Shown here: piece by piece, positions 28,032 through 36,836 of the stretch
Layout: every line of letters begins with the position of its first letter
Position numbering within the stretch: the first letter of the stretch is position 1
Assembly: GCF_020889785.1 (NCBI RefSeq)
Contig: NZ_JACMYK010000001.1
Coordinates: 124,001 to 188,000 of the forward strand
Source: Bradyrhizobium acaciae
GTDB lineage: Bacteria; Pseudomonadota; Alphaproteobacteria; Rhizobiales; Xanthobacteraceae
Length of the DNA: 64,000 bases
Reading direction: 5' to 3'
Notes under the pieces: generated by a model
The model's database searches: none
Told to the model about the DNA's origin: nothing
Seen by the model: the letters and a program-made list of their open reading frames with translations, nothing else
Made by a program: the position numbers and the translations under genes

Positions 28032-28241
28032 TCACCCGGGATAACGATTGACGCGGTAGTAGGCCTTCACGTGGTCGGTTTCCTTGTAGCGTGCCTTGCG
28101 CTTCTCATCGTCGGTCTCGCTGTCGGCTTTTGCGGGCGCGATCAAGGGCGTCGCCAGTGTCGCTCCGGCGCCGATGGCGCCGATTCCGGCCTTACGAAGA
28201 AAGTCGCGGCGGCCGGCTGTCGTTTTCCTCTCGTCTCTCAT
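28032..28241 (-). CDS. Formate dehydrogenase-associated small Tat-signal protein
   Basis: 69 residues. It has a twin-arginine signal (GRRDFLRKAGIGAIGAG, residues 10-26) followed by a short polar tail (KARYKETDHVKAYYRVNRYP). This fits the TIGR02811 formate dehydrogenase region Tat target family, known only next to fdh genes. The stop overlaps a possible GTG of the alpha subunit. A possible role is as a small periplasmic subunit or escort of the enzyme. Confidence 0.85.
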   Translation of the reverse strand: MRDERKTTAGRRDFLRKAGIGAIGAGATLATPLIAPAKADSETDDEKRKARYKETDHVKAYYRVNRYPG

Positions 28242-28269
28242 CGCGTTACTCCCGGACCGGCGGCGCCGG

Positions 28270-29049
28270 TCAGTTGGCGAACGTGAAAGCCTCGGCTTCT
28301 ATTTCCAGAAAAACCCGTCCGAGCATCCCTACCGATCGGTAGAATCCAGCGCTTTCCGCCTTCTCCATGTCGGCGAACAAACGTCCCATCCAGAGAGAAA
28401 CGTGCTTTTCGAAGAAGGCGCGTTGTGCATCCGGCGATGCCGAAGGGCCCGCCACCGCAAGCTCCGCCATGATCTCGCACAACGTCCCCGCGTGATCCTC
28501 CGGCTCAAAATTGTTCGCCACCCGCTCGATCCCGAGCAGAGCCAGATCGTCGCGCAGGCGCGACAAAGGACGTTCGTTAAGAAAGCCGGTCAGATAATAG
28601 GACGCGTAAGGCAGCAACTCGCCGCGGCCGAGACCGACGAACAGATCGAAATATTCGCGCTCGACCTCGGATGCCACGGCAGCCGATGCAGCGTCGGCAA
28701 GAGCTGCGTGGGCGCGCCCCAGCGGCGTCGCATCGCCCTTCAACTGCGCGATCTGCTCAAGCAATGCGGCCGACGGCGCGGACCAAAGCAGGTTTGCAAG
28801 CAACGCGTATTCCTGGGCACGCGCCGCATCGATCGGATCAACAGCGTCGCCTCCCACGACAGGCCCGTTGTAGAGATCGGGGCGAAGCAACTTGCGCGGG
28901 ACGCCCGTTACGGTCTCGACCGCGATCACGCGTTGCGCAGGCACCCTGTTCCAGTTCGACACCGAAGGCTGGGCAATACCGATCTTACGGGCGAGCTCGG
29001 CGACGCCGCCCGCCGCATCAATTGCACGCTCAAGTCCCGCATCGCGCAC
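28270..29049 (-). CDS. HTH-TorD fusion: molybdoenzyme chaperone with N-terminal DNA-binding-like domain
   Basis: 259 residues. The first about 65 residues look like a Cro/YdaS-type helix-turn-helix (DAAGGVAELARKIGIAQPSV, SNWNRVPAQRV). Residues 75-255 look like a TorD/DmsD chaperone (EYALLANLLWSAPS, YASYYLTGFLNERP, DHAGTLCEIMAEL). TorD proteins bind the Tat signal of the catalytic subunit until the cofactor is loaded, here presumably that of the alpha subunit. The DNA-binding half suggests the chaperone might also regulate, which is inference. The gene lies between DUF3306 and the small Tat protein. Confidence 0.85.
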   Translation of the reverse strand: MRDAGLERAIDAAGGVAELARKIGIAQPSVSNWNRVPAQRVIAVETVTGVPRKLLRPDLYNGPVVGGDAVDPIDAARAQEYALLANLLWSAPSAALLEQIAQLKGDATPLGRAHAALADAASAAVASEVEREYFDLFVGLGRGELLPYASYYLTGFLNERPLSRLRDDLALLGIERVANNFEPEDHAGTLCEIMAELAVAGPSASPDAQRAFFEKHVSLWMGRLFADMEKAESAGFYRSVGMLGRVFLEIEAEAFTFAN

Positions 29050-29161
29050 GCCGACCTCCCGCTCCAGGGGCCAATTGCGTTTGCAGACGAAAGACTACGG
29101 CGCGCCGCGGGATTTGGTCAATCAACTGCCATAGCTTTAGGCTATCGCATTTCGTCGCAGT

Positions 29162-29818
29162 CTACCGGGGCAGCGCACCGCCATGTGCGCGGCGCGGAAC
29201 GGAAGTCTCGTCACGCGCAGCTGCCGGTTGCGGTGCAGCAGAACCGGCCGGTAATTCCTCGACCGCGCGCTCCCCGAACCGTTGAGGATTGGTGATTGCC
29301 TTCACCGGGCCTGATGACGGCCCAAAATCGGATTGCAGATCAGCCGGTCGCGCCGCCTCTTCGGCCCCTTCCGTGGACGGGTTGGCGAGGCTTTCGGCGG
29401 CCTCTGCCACACCCCCGACGATGCGATGGGCGAGCGCGCCGACCCGCTCGGCTGAATAGTCCAATGGGCCGAAACCGGACATGGCGTTCGGGTCGTTGAA
29501 GTCCCAGGCGTTCTCCGCCAAACCCACGAAATCGCGGATGGCGGGATCGGCACTCCAGGCACGACGAAGCGCCGCCCGGCTCAACTCCAGCGGAATGCCT
29601 TTGCGCAGGAAAGCCGTGATGTCGGTGGCGGCATCAATCGATTCAATGGGCGGCAAGTTCGAAAGATCCGGCTGGGCGAGAGCCGGCACCGCCGGCACAG
29701 GATCTGCCGGCGCCGGCGCGCCCGCCTCGACAGCTTGTTCCGGCGCCGGCTCGACGTAATCGGGCTTCGCCTCCTGCTTGCGACGCGACCAGCGCGCCAG
29801 AAAATGCTCGTCACTCAT
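29162..29818 (-). CDS. DUF3306 protein of the formate dehydrogenase locus
   Basis: 218 residues. The N-terminal signature MSDEHFLARWSRRKQEAK and the middle block ITAFLRKGIPLELSRAALRR, with AWSADPAIRDFVGLAENAWD, match DUF3306. The termini are proline/alanine-rich and low in complexity. The start overlaps the end of the DUF3305 gene by 4 nt, so translation is coupled. The family is known only beside formate dehydrogenase or sulfur oxidoreductase genes and is thought to help assembly. No enzyme activity is evident. Confidence 0.85.
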   Translation of the reverse strand: MSDEHFLARWSRRKQEAKPDYVEPAPEQAVEAGAPAPADPVPAVPALAQPDLSNLPPIESIDAATDITAFLRKGIPLELSRAALRRAWSADPAIRDFVGLAENAWDFNDPNAMSGFGPLDYSAERVGALAHRIVGGVAEAAESLANPSTEGAEEAARPADLQSDFGPSSGPVKAITNPQRFGERAVEELPAGSAAPQPAAARDETSVPRRAHGGALPR

Positions 29819-30330
29819 TCGTGCTCACCTTCGTGGTGACGCCGCGCAAGCGCCTCCGGGTCGGCGCGTCGCCGCTCGCGCTTGACGAACTCCGTCTCGA
29901 CGTGGTGCTGCGCAACAAAATTTTCAATCGCCCGACGTAGCACCTCCGGCATAGGCACCGCCTCGACCAGATTGGTACCGGCTTCGGTGCATGCCTCTCC
30001 TTCCGCGGGGTCGGCGGTGACTGCCGAAACAACATAAGGCCAGGCGCCGTCGGAAGGCGCCAGTATGATCCAGACACTGGGATCACCGCTGGCGAGATTG
30101 TCGCGGTAGCGCGCTGCTTCCGAACGATAGAGATCGACCATCGCGCTCCCGGCATAAAACAGCGTCGTTCCCTCCTGCTCCCGTAAGACGGTCCACGGCG
30201 TCATGTCGGGCTCATCCGGCAACACGCCGGTGCCGCGCCAGACAAAATCGATCCACGGGGATTCCGCGCTTACCCGCTCGACCACGACGCCGAGCGGAAT
30301 GCGCAACAACGGCAGGACGGCGGAACTCAC
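29815..30330 (-). CDS. DUF3305 protein of the formate dehydrogenase locus
   Basis: 171 residues with IPLGVVVERVSAESPWIDF and WTVLREQEGTTLFYAG, typical of DUF3305. It is cytoplasmic, with no signal or membrane segment, and has a basic C-terminus (FVKRERRRADPEALARR). It overlaps both neighbours by 4 nt (ATGA junctions at 29815-29818 and 30327-30330). The role is unknown, probably in maturation of the dehydrogenase. Confidence 0.85.
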   Translation of the reverse strand: MSSAVLPLLRIPLGVVVERVSAESPWIDFVWRGTGVLPDEPDMTPWTVLREQEGTTLFYAGSAMVDLYRSEAARYRDNLASGDPSVWIILAPSDGAWPYVVSAVTADPAEGEACTEAGTNLVEAVPMPEVLRRAIENFVAQHHVETEFVKRERRRADPEALARRHHEGEHE

Positions 30331-31334
30331 GTCATAGCCTCCAGGTGTTTGATCGGCAGTCCCGTCAACAGATTCTGCGGTTTCATCCGCACAAGCTGAT
30401 CGGGGCTCATTGCCAGTATCAGATAGACGTCCTCGCGCCCGACGGCGTCGACGACCAGATGTGCATCAGCGAAAGTCACCCGGAATAACGCCAGCACGCG
30501 TGCCATCGTTCGGTCATCGAGCGTCTCGCCATGCCACAGCCGGTCGCCGATCCGAGTGGCTTCGGCATCGAGCCCGACATACCAGGCGAGCTTCGCATCG
30601 CGCAGGGCGCTGAGCGGCTCGATTGCGACGTCAACCCCGAGCAAATGAGAAATCCAGAGTTTCATGACATCCGCCAGGGCAGCCGGCCCCCGTGTCCCGG
30701 TGCTGAAATCGAGCGCAAGATCGAACTGATCACTGCGATGCCAGTAGCTATCGGCATTCGCATCGCCCAAGACGTCGACCCCGGCTCCAGTCGCGCCCCC
30801 CAACATGGAGATCAGCGACAACACCGGCGTCGGGCTTCGTCCGCCAATGACTTCCTCGTCACCGAGCAGCAACGACTGCTCGTGCGGCACGACCCGCTGA
30901 GGCCGGAAGAACAACTCGGCCGCACGTAACACGAACGAATCCTCGCAGCCATGGAGTGCGTTGCGCAGAATGACGTGCACGAGCTGGTTCAGGAACAGGG
31001 GTGGCAGGTTGATAGTTCCTGACCGAACGAGCGCAAGATAGGCCGCTTCCAATGTGGGTTCGCGTAGCAAGAGGTCGCGGAACGCCAGCACGAACTGCCA
31101 ATTCTCCCGCGCATCCGCATCGGCGATTGCGGCAACCTCTTCCTTGGTAACCGCCCGGCGCGGATCGGCGCGTAGCTCCCGATGCAGCCTGCGTTCGATG
31201 TCGCAGGCATCGTCCGGTGGCATCAACTCGGGACGGACGAAATAGGCCTTCAGAAATTGTCCTGTCACAACGAGTCCGCCGCTCGCATTTCGATCGAGCA
31301 GGTGGTGGCCGCAAGCGATCCAGAAGTCCCTCAT
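30327..31334 (-). CDS. DUF6352 protein of the formate dehydrogenase locus
   Basis: 335 residues starting MRDFWIACGHHLLDRNASGG, which matches DUF6352. It is soluble, with no cofactor-binding cysteine motif. Overlaps of 4 nt on both sides place it inside the tightly coupled accessory operon. Function is not established; its constant company with fdh genes suggests a maturation factor. Confidence 0.85.
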   Translation of the reverse strand: MRDFWIACGHHLLDRNASGGLVVTGQFLKAYFVRPELMPPDDACDIERRLHRELRADPRRAVTKEEVAAIADADARENWQFVLAFRDLLLREPTLEAAYLALVRSGTINLPPLFLNQLVHVILRNALHGCEDSFVLRAAELFFRPQRVVPHEQSLLLGDEEVIGGRSPTPVLSLISMLGGATGAGVDVLGDANADSYWHRSDQFDLALDFSTGTRGPAALADVMKLWISHLLGVDVAIEPLSALRDAKLAWYVGLDAEATRIGDRLWHGETLDDRTMARVLALFRVTFADAHLVVDAVGREDVYLILAMSPDQLVRMKPQNLLTGLPIKHLEAMT

Positions 31335-31903
31335 CGCCGTGACGGCTCCGCGCCGATATTCGCAATGTTTAGATCGCTGTCGGGCTCGAGGTCATCCTCG
31401 ACCTCCATGAACGAGAACGCTTTGCCGTGACGCTGCCCCTCCCGCAGTCGCAACCTGCGAAATGACTCGCGGACCTCGCCATCGTTCGCCGAGCGATGAA
31501 CGGCGATCAGCGTGCTGACAGGATGGGCGCAGAGTGACTGCGCAAAAGCAACCTCTTCCTCCGCAGCAAGGTGCGCGGTCGCAGGATCCGGCGCGCCAAA
31601 CTGTTCCACCAGCTGTTGTGCAAGGAGCTCCACCAACGCGCGGCAATCGTTCTCTGACGCAGGGACGATTTGCGCCAGCGTCGACCAGCCCCAGGACTGC
31701 ACTCCAAGAAAGCCGCTGCGAAACGCCGAACGGGCCTTGCCGCCCAGCTTCGCCGGATCCTGATCGCAAAAGCGGAACGCGCCCGAAACCGCCCATTCTC
31801 CGGGCTCCGCGGCCACGTCGAATACGAACCTGTCGGACGGATCGAGCGCGATGGTGCGCAAGAGTCTCACAGGCGCGGCCCTCCGAGGTTTGGATCGAGC
31901 CAT
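31331..31903 (-). CDS. DUF6505 protein of the formate dehydrogenase locus
   Basis: 190 residues with LLRTIALDPSDRFVFDVAA and WAVSGAFRFCD near the N-terminus, matching DUF6505. It is soluble and acidic toward the C-terminus. Its start lies inside the 3' end of the ligase-like gene (37-nt overlap), and its stop overlaps the DUF6352 start by 4 nt. Function is unknown. Confidence 0.82.
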   Translation of the reverse strand: MARSKPRRAAPVRLLRTIALDPSDRFVFDVAAEPGEWAVSGAFRFCDQDPAKLGGKARSAFRSGFLGVQSWGWSTLAQIVPASENDCRALVELLAQQLVEQFGAPDPATAHLAAEEEVAFAQSLCAHPVSTLIAVHRSANDGEVRESFRRLRLREGQRHGKAFSFMEVEDDLEPDSDLNIANIGAEPSRR

Positions 31904-32622
31904 GAGGGCGACATTAAGCCTCTTCTCAGGTCCTGCCGGACGGTCACTTCCGTCCCGATCCGGCGCGTGATGAGGTCGCCATTGTCAGCTATCAGATGCG
32001 TGATCTGCGGCTCACGCGACAGTCGACCCAGGAATTCGCGTGCGATGCCGTCGAATCCATCGGTTTGCCAGCCGTCCAGCGCACGCATCAGATGCCGCGC
32101 AAAGCTTTCCGCGACCTGAACCGCGCCGGCCTCGCCGAACCCCTCCTGATCCAGTGCGGCAGCGAGCGGATACAGGCCAGCTTCCGTGTCGGTCATCGCA
32201 ACGGTCCGGATCATGGCACCGAACACCAGCCAGCGCGGAGGCTTGTCCTCCTTCGCTGATGGCGGCCAGCCAAGCCGTCCGCCGCCAACAAGACCACCGT
32301 CGACACGAATCGTATCGGGCCAGTCGATCACGATCGCGCTGTTCGGCGGTGCATAGGCACGCAATGCATCGGTCAGCGCCACCATCCCCGCGTAGAAAGC
32401 GCGGCGCGCAGTGCGCAAGGGCTCGCTCGGTTCGAGCACGATTGCGAATTCGGCAAGATCGAACCGCCCCACATAGGTCAGTGTACCTGCCCCACTCGCC
32501 TTTGCGATATCGGTTGCGTGGGCAAAGGCGTCACGGCTTTCGCGCAGCCTCACCAGCGTGAATGGCGGAGGCAGATTGATGGGCTCCGAAACCGCAGAGC
32601 GCCTGGGGGCTGTCGGTGTCAG
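31867..32622 (-). CDS. Biotin/lipoate protein ligase-like protein (PF16917 type), probable CTG start
   Basis: About 251 residues. The conserved part runs from LPPPFTLVRLRESRDAFAHA through LTYVGRFDLAEFAIVLEPSE, SAIVIDWPDTIRVDGGLVGG and WLVFGAMIRTV. This resembles the BPL/LplA/LipB family found next to formate dehydrogenases. No ATG, GTG or TTG fits the family N-terminus. A CTG at 32622 sits 5 nt after GGAGG, the best ribosome site here. The frame stays open far upstream only because it runs antisense to the ferredoxin gene. It is the first gene of the accessory operon. It may attach a cofactor or act as a carrier; activity is unproven. Confidence 0.75.
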   Translation of the reverse strand: MTPTAPRRSAVSEPINLPPPFTLVRLRESRDAFAHATDIAKASGAGTLTYVGRFDLAEFAIVLEPSEPLRTARRAFYAGMVALTDALRAYAPPNSAIVIDWPDTIRVDGGLVGGGRLGWPPSAKEDKPPRWLVFGAMIRTVAMTDTEAGLYPLAAALDQEGFGEAGAVQVAESFARHLMRALDGWQTDGFDGIAREFLGRLSREPQITHLIADNGDLITRRIGTEVTVRQDLRRGLMSPSWLDPNLGGPRL

Positions 32623-32736
32623 TCGGACCTCCAGCTTCCTTTTCCTTTCTCGTGAGAATAACCTAATCGAGCAGAAGGATTGACGCGAGTCTGCTCGCGA
32701 TCGTTCCCTGCCTCTCGGTGAGATAAGCGGCTGCGC

Positions 32737-34755
32737 ATGTCCGAACCGAAAAAAGCGATCCTGATCTGCTCGTGCGAGGACACCATGCGTCTCGACACGG
32801 GCGCGATCAGGCGCGGATGCCGCAAAAGCGAAATCGCCGGATTCCGTCAGCTCTGCCGTGCGGAGCTCGATTATTTTCGCAACGCGGCGAAGGCGGATGG
32901 ACCACTCATCGTCGGCTGCACCCAGGAGGCGGCGCTGTTTGGCGAGGAAGCGAAGGAGCGTGCCGGGGCGATGGAATTCGTCAACCTTCGGGAGACGGCC
33001 GGCTGGTCGGCGGAGGGTGCGAAGGCGGGCCCAAAAATGGCAGCTCTGCTTGCAGCGGCGTCGGAGGCTACGCCCGATTTTCCGTTTGTCACCCTGTCGA
33101 GCGAAGGGGTGGTCCTGATCTACGGCTGCGACGAAGTGGCAATCGAAGCCGGCCGACTGCTTGCCGAGCATCTCGACGTGACTGTCATGATCACAAGGCC
33201 GGCGCAGATCATGCCGCCGGCAACGACGTCGTTCCCAATCGTCAAGGGAACGATCCGCAACGCCAGCGGCTATCTGGGAGCGTTCGAGCTGACGGTCGAT
33301 GACTATGCGGCCCCGCGCCCCTCCTCGCGCAACGCACTCGTCTTCGAAGCTCCGCGCAACGACCTGACATCGCGCTGCGACATCGTCCTCGATCTCTCCG
33401 GGGGAACGCCACTTTTCTCCGCCCATGAGCTGCGCGACGGCTATCTCCGCGCCGACCCGCGAGATCCGGCTGCGATGCTGCGTGCCGTGCTGAGGGCGCG
33501 GGACCTCGTCGGTACCTTCGACAAACCCAAATACGTCAATTTTACCCCCGAGATATGCGTCCATTCTCGGTCGAAATTGACGGGTTGCCATCGATGCCTC
33601 GATCTTTGCCCGACCGGAGCGATCACCCCGGATGGCGACCACGTCAGGATCAATGCGGAGGTCTGCGCCGGTTGCGGGCAGTGCGCCGCTGCCTGTCCGA
33701 CGGGAGCAGCGACCTACGCCTTGCCGCCGGCCGACGTCCTGCTTCACAAATTGCGCGCGACGCTGCTGACCTATCGTGAAGCCGGTGGCTCGAATGCGGT
33801 GATCCTGTTTCACGACGGCCAACATGGCACTGCGCTGATTGATGCTCTCGCCCGCCACGGCGACGGGCTTCCTGCCAACGTGCTGCCGTTCACCGTCAAC
33901 GAGGTGACGCAGGTCGGCCTCGAAGCGATTGCAACCTCCTTTGCCTATGGCGCGGCGGCAATCCGTTTCCTGCTGCGAGCCAAACCGCGGCACGACATCG
34001 CCGGTCTTCGCCAAACCATAGCGATGGCCGATGCGATCGTTTCCGGACTTGGATTTTCCGGCAACCGCGTCTCGACGATCGAAACGGACGATCCGGATGC
34101 ACTGGGGGACGTGCTGCGGGCCATCGAGCCCGCGCCGGTCGTGGAAGCTCCTGCAACCTTCAAGACGGTAGGCAAGCGGCGCGACTTGCTTCGTTTCGCT
34201 CTTCGCGAGTTGCATCGCGTTGCGCCTGCCCCGACTGACGTGATTGCCCTGCCGGAAGGCGCGCCGCTCGGGGCGATCAGTGTCAACGTGGATGGCTGCA
34301 CCCTGTGCCTGGCCTGCGTTTCGGCCTGCCCCACCGGCGCCCTCCGCGACGATCCCGAGCGTCCCGTGCTCAAATTCGTCGAAGATGCCTGCGTGCAATG
34401 TGGATTGTGCCAGAGAACCTGCCCGGAAAAGGTCATCACCTTGAAGCCGCAGATCGACTTCCGCGCCACCACCGCTCCAGCCCGGATCATCAAGGAAGAA
34501 GAGCCGGCGCTTTGCATTCGCTGCGGCACGCCCTTCGGCGTGAAGAGCACGATCGAGAAGATCGCGGCGAAGCTCGAGGGCCGGCACTGGATGTATCCCA
34601 CGGGCGACAAGCGGCTGGACGTGGTGAGGATGTGCGCCGACTGTCGCGTCGTCGTCATGAGCGAGCAGCAGTTCGATCCGTTCAACGACATTCCGGAACG
34701 CGCTCCGCCCCGGACGACGGATGATTATTTACGCCAGCGAGAAAACAAGGATTAG
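32737..34755 (+). CDS. Multi-[4Fe-4S] ferredoxin-type electron-transfer protein
   Basis: A 672-residue cytoplasmic protein. An N-terminal half with scattered cysteines (LICSCEDTM, IVGCTQEA, LIYGCDEVA) resembles HdrA-like modules. Ferredoxin pairs follow: GCHRCLDLCPTG with CAGCGQCAAACPTG at about residues 284-325, and GCTLCLACVSACPTG with CVQCGLCQRTCPEK at about residues 524-570. A C-terminal zinc-like CIRCG...CADC pair ends the protein. It is divergent from the fdh accessory operon and probably moves electrons to or from it. The ribosome site is weak. Exact partners are unknown. Confidence 0.85.
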   Translation: MSEPKKAILICSCEDTMRLDTGAIRRGCRKSEIAGFRQLCRAELDYFRNAAKADGPLIVGCTQEAALFGEEAKERAGAMEFVNLRETAGWSAEGAKAGPKMAALLAAASEATPDFPFVTLSSEGVVLIYGCDEVAIEAGRLLAEHLDVTVMITRPAQIMPPATTSFPIVKGTIRNASGYLGAFELTVDDYAAPRPSSRNALVFEAPRNDLTSRCDIVLDLSGGTPLFSAHELRDGYLRADPRDPAAMLRAVLRARDLVGTFDKPKYVNFTPEICVHSRSKLTGCHRCLDLCPTGAITPDGDHVRINAEVCAGCGQCAAACPTGAATYALPPADVLLHKLRATLLTYREAGGSNAVILFHDGQHGTALIDALARHGDGLPANVLPFTVNEVTQVGLEAIATSFAYGAAAIRFLLRAKPRHDIAGLRQTIAMADAIVSGLGFSGNRVSTIETDDPDALGDVLRAIEPAPVVEAPATFKTVGKRRDLLRFALRELHRVAPAPTDVIALPEGAPLGAISVNVDGCTLCLACVSACPTGALRDDPERPVLKFVEDACVQCGLCQRTCPEKVITLKPQIDFRATTAPARIIKEEEPALCIRCGTPFGVKSTIEKIAAKLEGRHWMYPTGDKRLDVVRMCADCRVVVMSEQQFDPFNDIPERAPPRTTDDYLRQRENKD

Positions 34756-34807
34756 CCGGAATCACGAACAAGCAATCAATCGATAAGCAACAAATGGGGA
34801 GTGCGTT

Positions 34808-35110
34808 ATGTTTCATTGCACAAACGCAAGCATCTTCGCGACCGCGCTGTTTGTTGGTGCCATTGCAATGCAGACCGTGCCGGCAGCGGCTGCCGTATCG
34901 AGGGCCGACAAGGTCGCCCTCAAGCGGGCGATCGTTGCCTGCAAGGCGGAAGCGAACGGCAGGAAGATCAAGTGGCTGTCGCGCAGGAAATACGTCAACA
35001 ATTGCGTCACGGAGGCAATGAAGGAACATCCCAACATGGACGTCTCCACCGTGCTCAGGAACCGTCCGGATTTAACGGATCTTCCGGTCGAGCGATGGCC
35101 CGGGTACTAG
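34808..35110 (+). CDS. Secreted small protein, PsiF-like
   Basis: 100 residues with a signal peptide (cleavage near residue 28, VPAAAA). The mature part has two cysteines in ACKAEANGRKIKW and KYVNNCVTEAM, a spacing like PsiF repeats. GGGG precedes the start. It lies 52 nt after the ferredoxin gene, possibly in the same transcript, and is convergent with the WD40-cytochrome gene. Function is unknown. Confidence 0.7.
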   Translation: MFHCTNASIFATALFVGAIAMQTVPAAAAVSRADKVALKRAIVACKAEANGRKIKWLSRRKYVNNCVTEAMKEHPNMDVSTVLRNRPDLTDLPVERWPGY

Positions 35111-35120
35111 ACCTTCGGCG

Positions 35121-36410
35121 TCATTTCGATGTCGCGCGCCCGAGAAAATCGGTCAGGGCCTTGCGATCCTCCGCAGATCCAATCCGTTGCTCCGGCATTT
35201 TTGTGCCGGGCGTATAGGTGTTCGGACCGAGTTCGAACAATTTCGACACCGTCTCGGGCGTCCATATGATGTTCATGCCCTTGAGGGCGTCCGAGAAGCG
35301 ATAGCCGGGCAGTGACGCAATCCTGCGCCCATAGAGGCCCGCAAGCGTGGGGCCGGCGCGTTGCGCGTCCTTCCCTGACAGGGTGTGACAGGCGACGCAC
35401 GCCCTGAACACCTCGGCGCCGTGATCTCCGGCATAGCCGGCAAGCGGATCGCTCGGCTGGGCTTGCGATGCGCCGATGACAGCGCCGGTCCGCGCGTTCC
35501 AACGCCGAATCTTACCGTCGGCGCCGCCGGTCAGCAATGTTGCGCTGTCCGGCAAGAACGCGACCGCCCACACGGGCGAACCGGAATCGGCCAGCGTTTG
35601 CGCGATGGTCCGCGCTTTGCGATCGATCAAGGCAACGCTGCCGCCAATTCCCGCAGCCGCCACCGACGTGCCGTCCGGAGAGACTGCCAGCGCGACAATA
35701 GGCCTCTGCCCGGCTTGCACCTCGCCGCTCTCGTGGCCCTCCGTCGTCAGAAAGTGCAGCTTCCCATCGGCACCGCCCGCGACGATCTCGCCGTCAGGCG
35801 CGGCTGCCGCGGCGTTGAGGGGTGATTCCAGCGCAATGACGTTTGGAGTGCCGCCCGCCAATGGCCATATCCTCAGTTCGCGATCGTATCCGACGCTTGC
35901 CAGATATCGTCCATCGGGTGTGAATGCGACGCCATTAACCTGCTGCGTATGCCCTTCCAGCACCTGTTGGGCGCCGTCGTCCAGAGACCAGACGCGAACC
36001 GTGTGGTCCCAGGAGGCAGAAGCCAGCCTTGCGCCGTCCGGCGAGATGGCGAGTGAAACGACCGGTGCGGTATGGCCCTCGAAAACCTGGTCCGGCTGCT
36101 GCCTGCCGAGCGTCCAGATCGCGACCTTCGCATCCGCTCCGGCGGTCACCATTCGCCCATCCTTCAGGAAAGCAACCGCGTTCACCGCACCGGAATGGAA
36201 GCGCAGGACCTGCTCGGCGGATTCTGTCTTGAGCGACCATCGAATCGCGGCGGTGTCGAAGCTGCCCGACAGCAGGCTGTTGCCATCGCCGGAGATCGCA
36301 ATTGCCCGCACCGGCCCGCCGTGACCTGCCAATTGCGCCTGCGCCGACGCCACAAGAAGCGCCAGCAGAGCGGCGGTCGTGCTCAGACTCGTGGCGGTTC
36401 CATGGGCCAT
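35121..36410 (-). CDS. WD40 beta-propeller fused to a C-terminal cytochrome c
   Basis: 429 residues. A signal peptide (to about residue 26) is followed by about seven WD40 repeats (GHGGPVRAIAISGDGNSLLS, GHTAPVVSLAISPDGARLAS, GHTQQVNGVAFTPDGRYLAS). A class I cytochrome c domain from about residue 325 has heme site CVACH and a distal Met probably in PGTKMPEQR. It is a periplasmic electron carrier or sensor. The position next to the formate dehydrogenase locus suggests an electron-transfer partner, but it is convergent and separately transcribed. Confidence 0.85.
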   Translation of the reverse strand: MAHGTATSLSTTAALLALLVASAQAQLAGHGGPVRAIAISGDGNSLLSGSFDTAAIRWSLKTESAEQVLRFHSGAVNAVAFLKDGRMVTAGADAKVAIWTLGRQQPDQVFEGHTAPVVSLAISPDGARLASASWDHTVRVWSLDDGAQQVLEGHTQQVNGVAFTPDGRYLASVGYDRELRIWPLAGGTPNVIALESPLNAAAAAPDGEIVAGGADGKLHFLTTEGHESGEVQAGQRPIVALAVSPDGTSVAAAGIGGSVALIDRKARTIAQTLADSGSPVWAVAFLPDSATLLTGGADGKIRRWNARTGAVIGASQAQPSDPLAGYAGDHGAEVFRACVACHTLSGKDAQRAGPTLAGLYGRRIASLPGYRFSDALKGMNIIWTPETVSKLFELGPNTYTPGTKMPEQRIGSAEDRKALTDFLGRATSK

Positions 36411-36573
36411 TCGCGCGCGCTACTCTCGTCAAAGTTGGCAGCAGTTGCCTGCTTCAATGCTGCATCGCAGGAGACAAGATGCACCTGCTACGCAATGCCG
36501 CAACGGGCGTTGTCAGCTTGAACCGGATATAGCCTGATCCTATGCTCGATCGTGACACGTCAAGGATGACGTT
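36411..36573. other. Short intergenic region upstream of the WD40-cytochrome gene
   Basis: Holds the unseen promoter of the minus-strand WD40-cytochrome gene. No gene or strong motif is evident. Confidence 0.3.
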
Positions 36574-36813
36574 ATGCAAATACGACCAAAAACGTATCTG
36601 CATCTCATCTCTCTATGGCGATTGCTTCGCAATGCGATTCCGCCACGCCCTGAGCGTGTGCCCGCCAAAGCATCGCCGGCGCTCATCTTTGCCGCGATCG
36701 TGCTGGCGCTCCTCCTCGCCATTCTTGAAATAGACGCTCATCGAGGTGAACTGCAATCGCTTGGTTTGATGGCGGGCGATCAGTTCGTCCCGGCTGCTTT
36801 TTGGGGCCCATAA
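36574..36813 (+). CDS. Possible small single-pass membrane protein
   Basis: 79 residues with one strong hydrophobic segment (ALIFAAIVLALLLAILEI, about residues 36-53) and a basic N-terminus. AAGGAT lies about 7 nt before the start. No family was recognised, so the coding call rests on the ribosome site and membrane segment only. Confidence 0.35.
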   Translation: MQIRPKTYLHLISLWRLLRNAIPPRPERVPAKASPALIFAAIVLALLLAILEIDAHRGELQSLGLMAGDQFVPAAFWGP

Positions 36814-36836
36814 AGCTTGCCGTGCGTCGTTTCCAA

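Noticed and set aside
32640..34587. Very long minus-strand open frame upstream of the ligase-like gene
   Set aside because: It is antisense to the well-supported ferredoxin gene at 32737-34755 and has no family likeness. Only its 3' end is coding.
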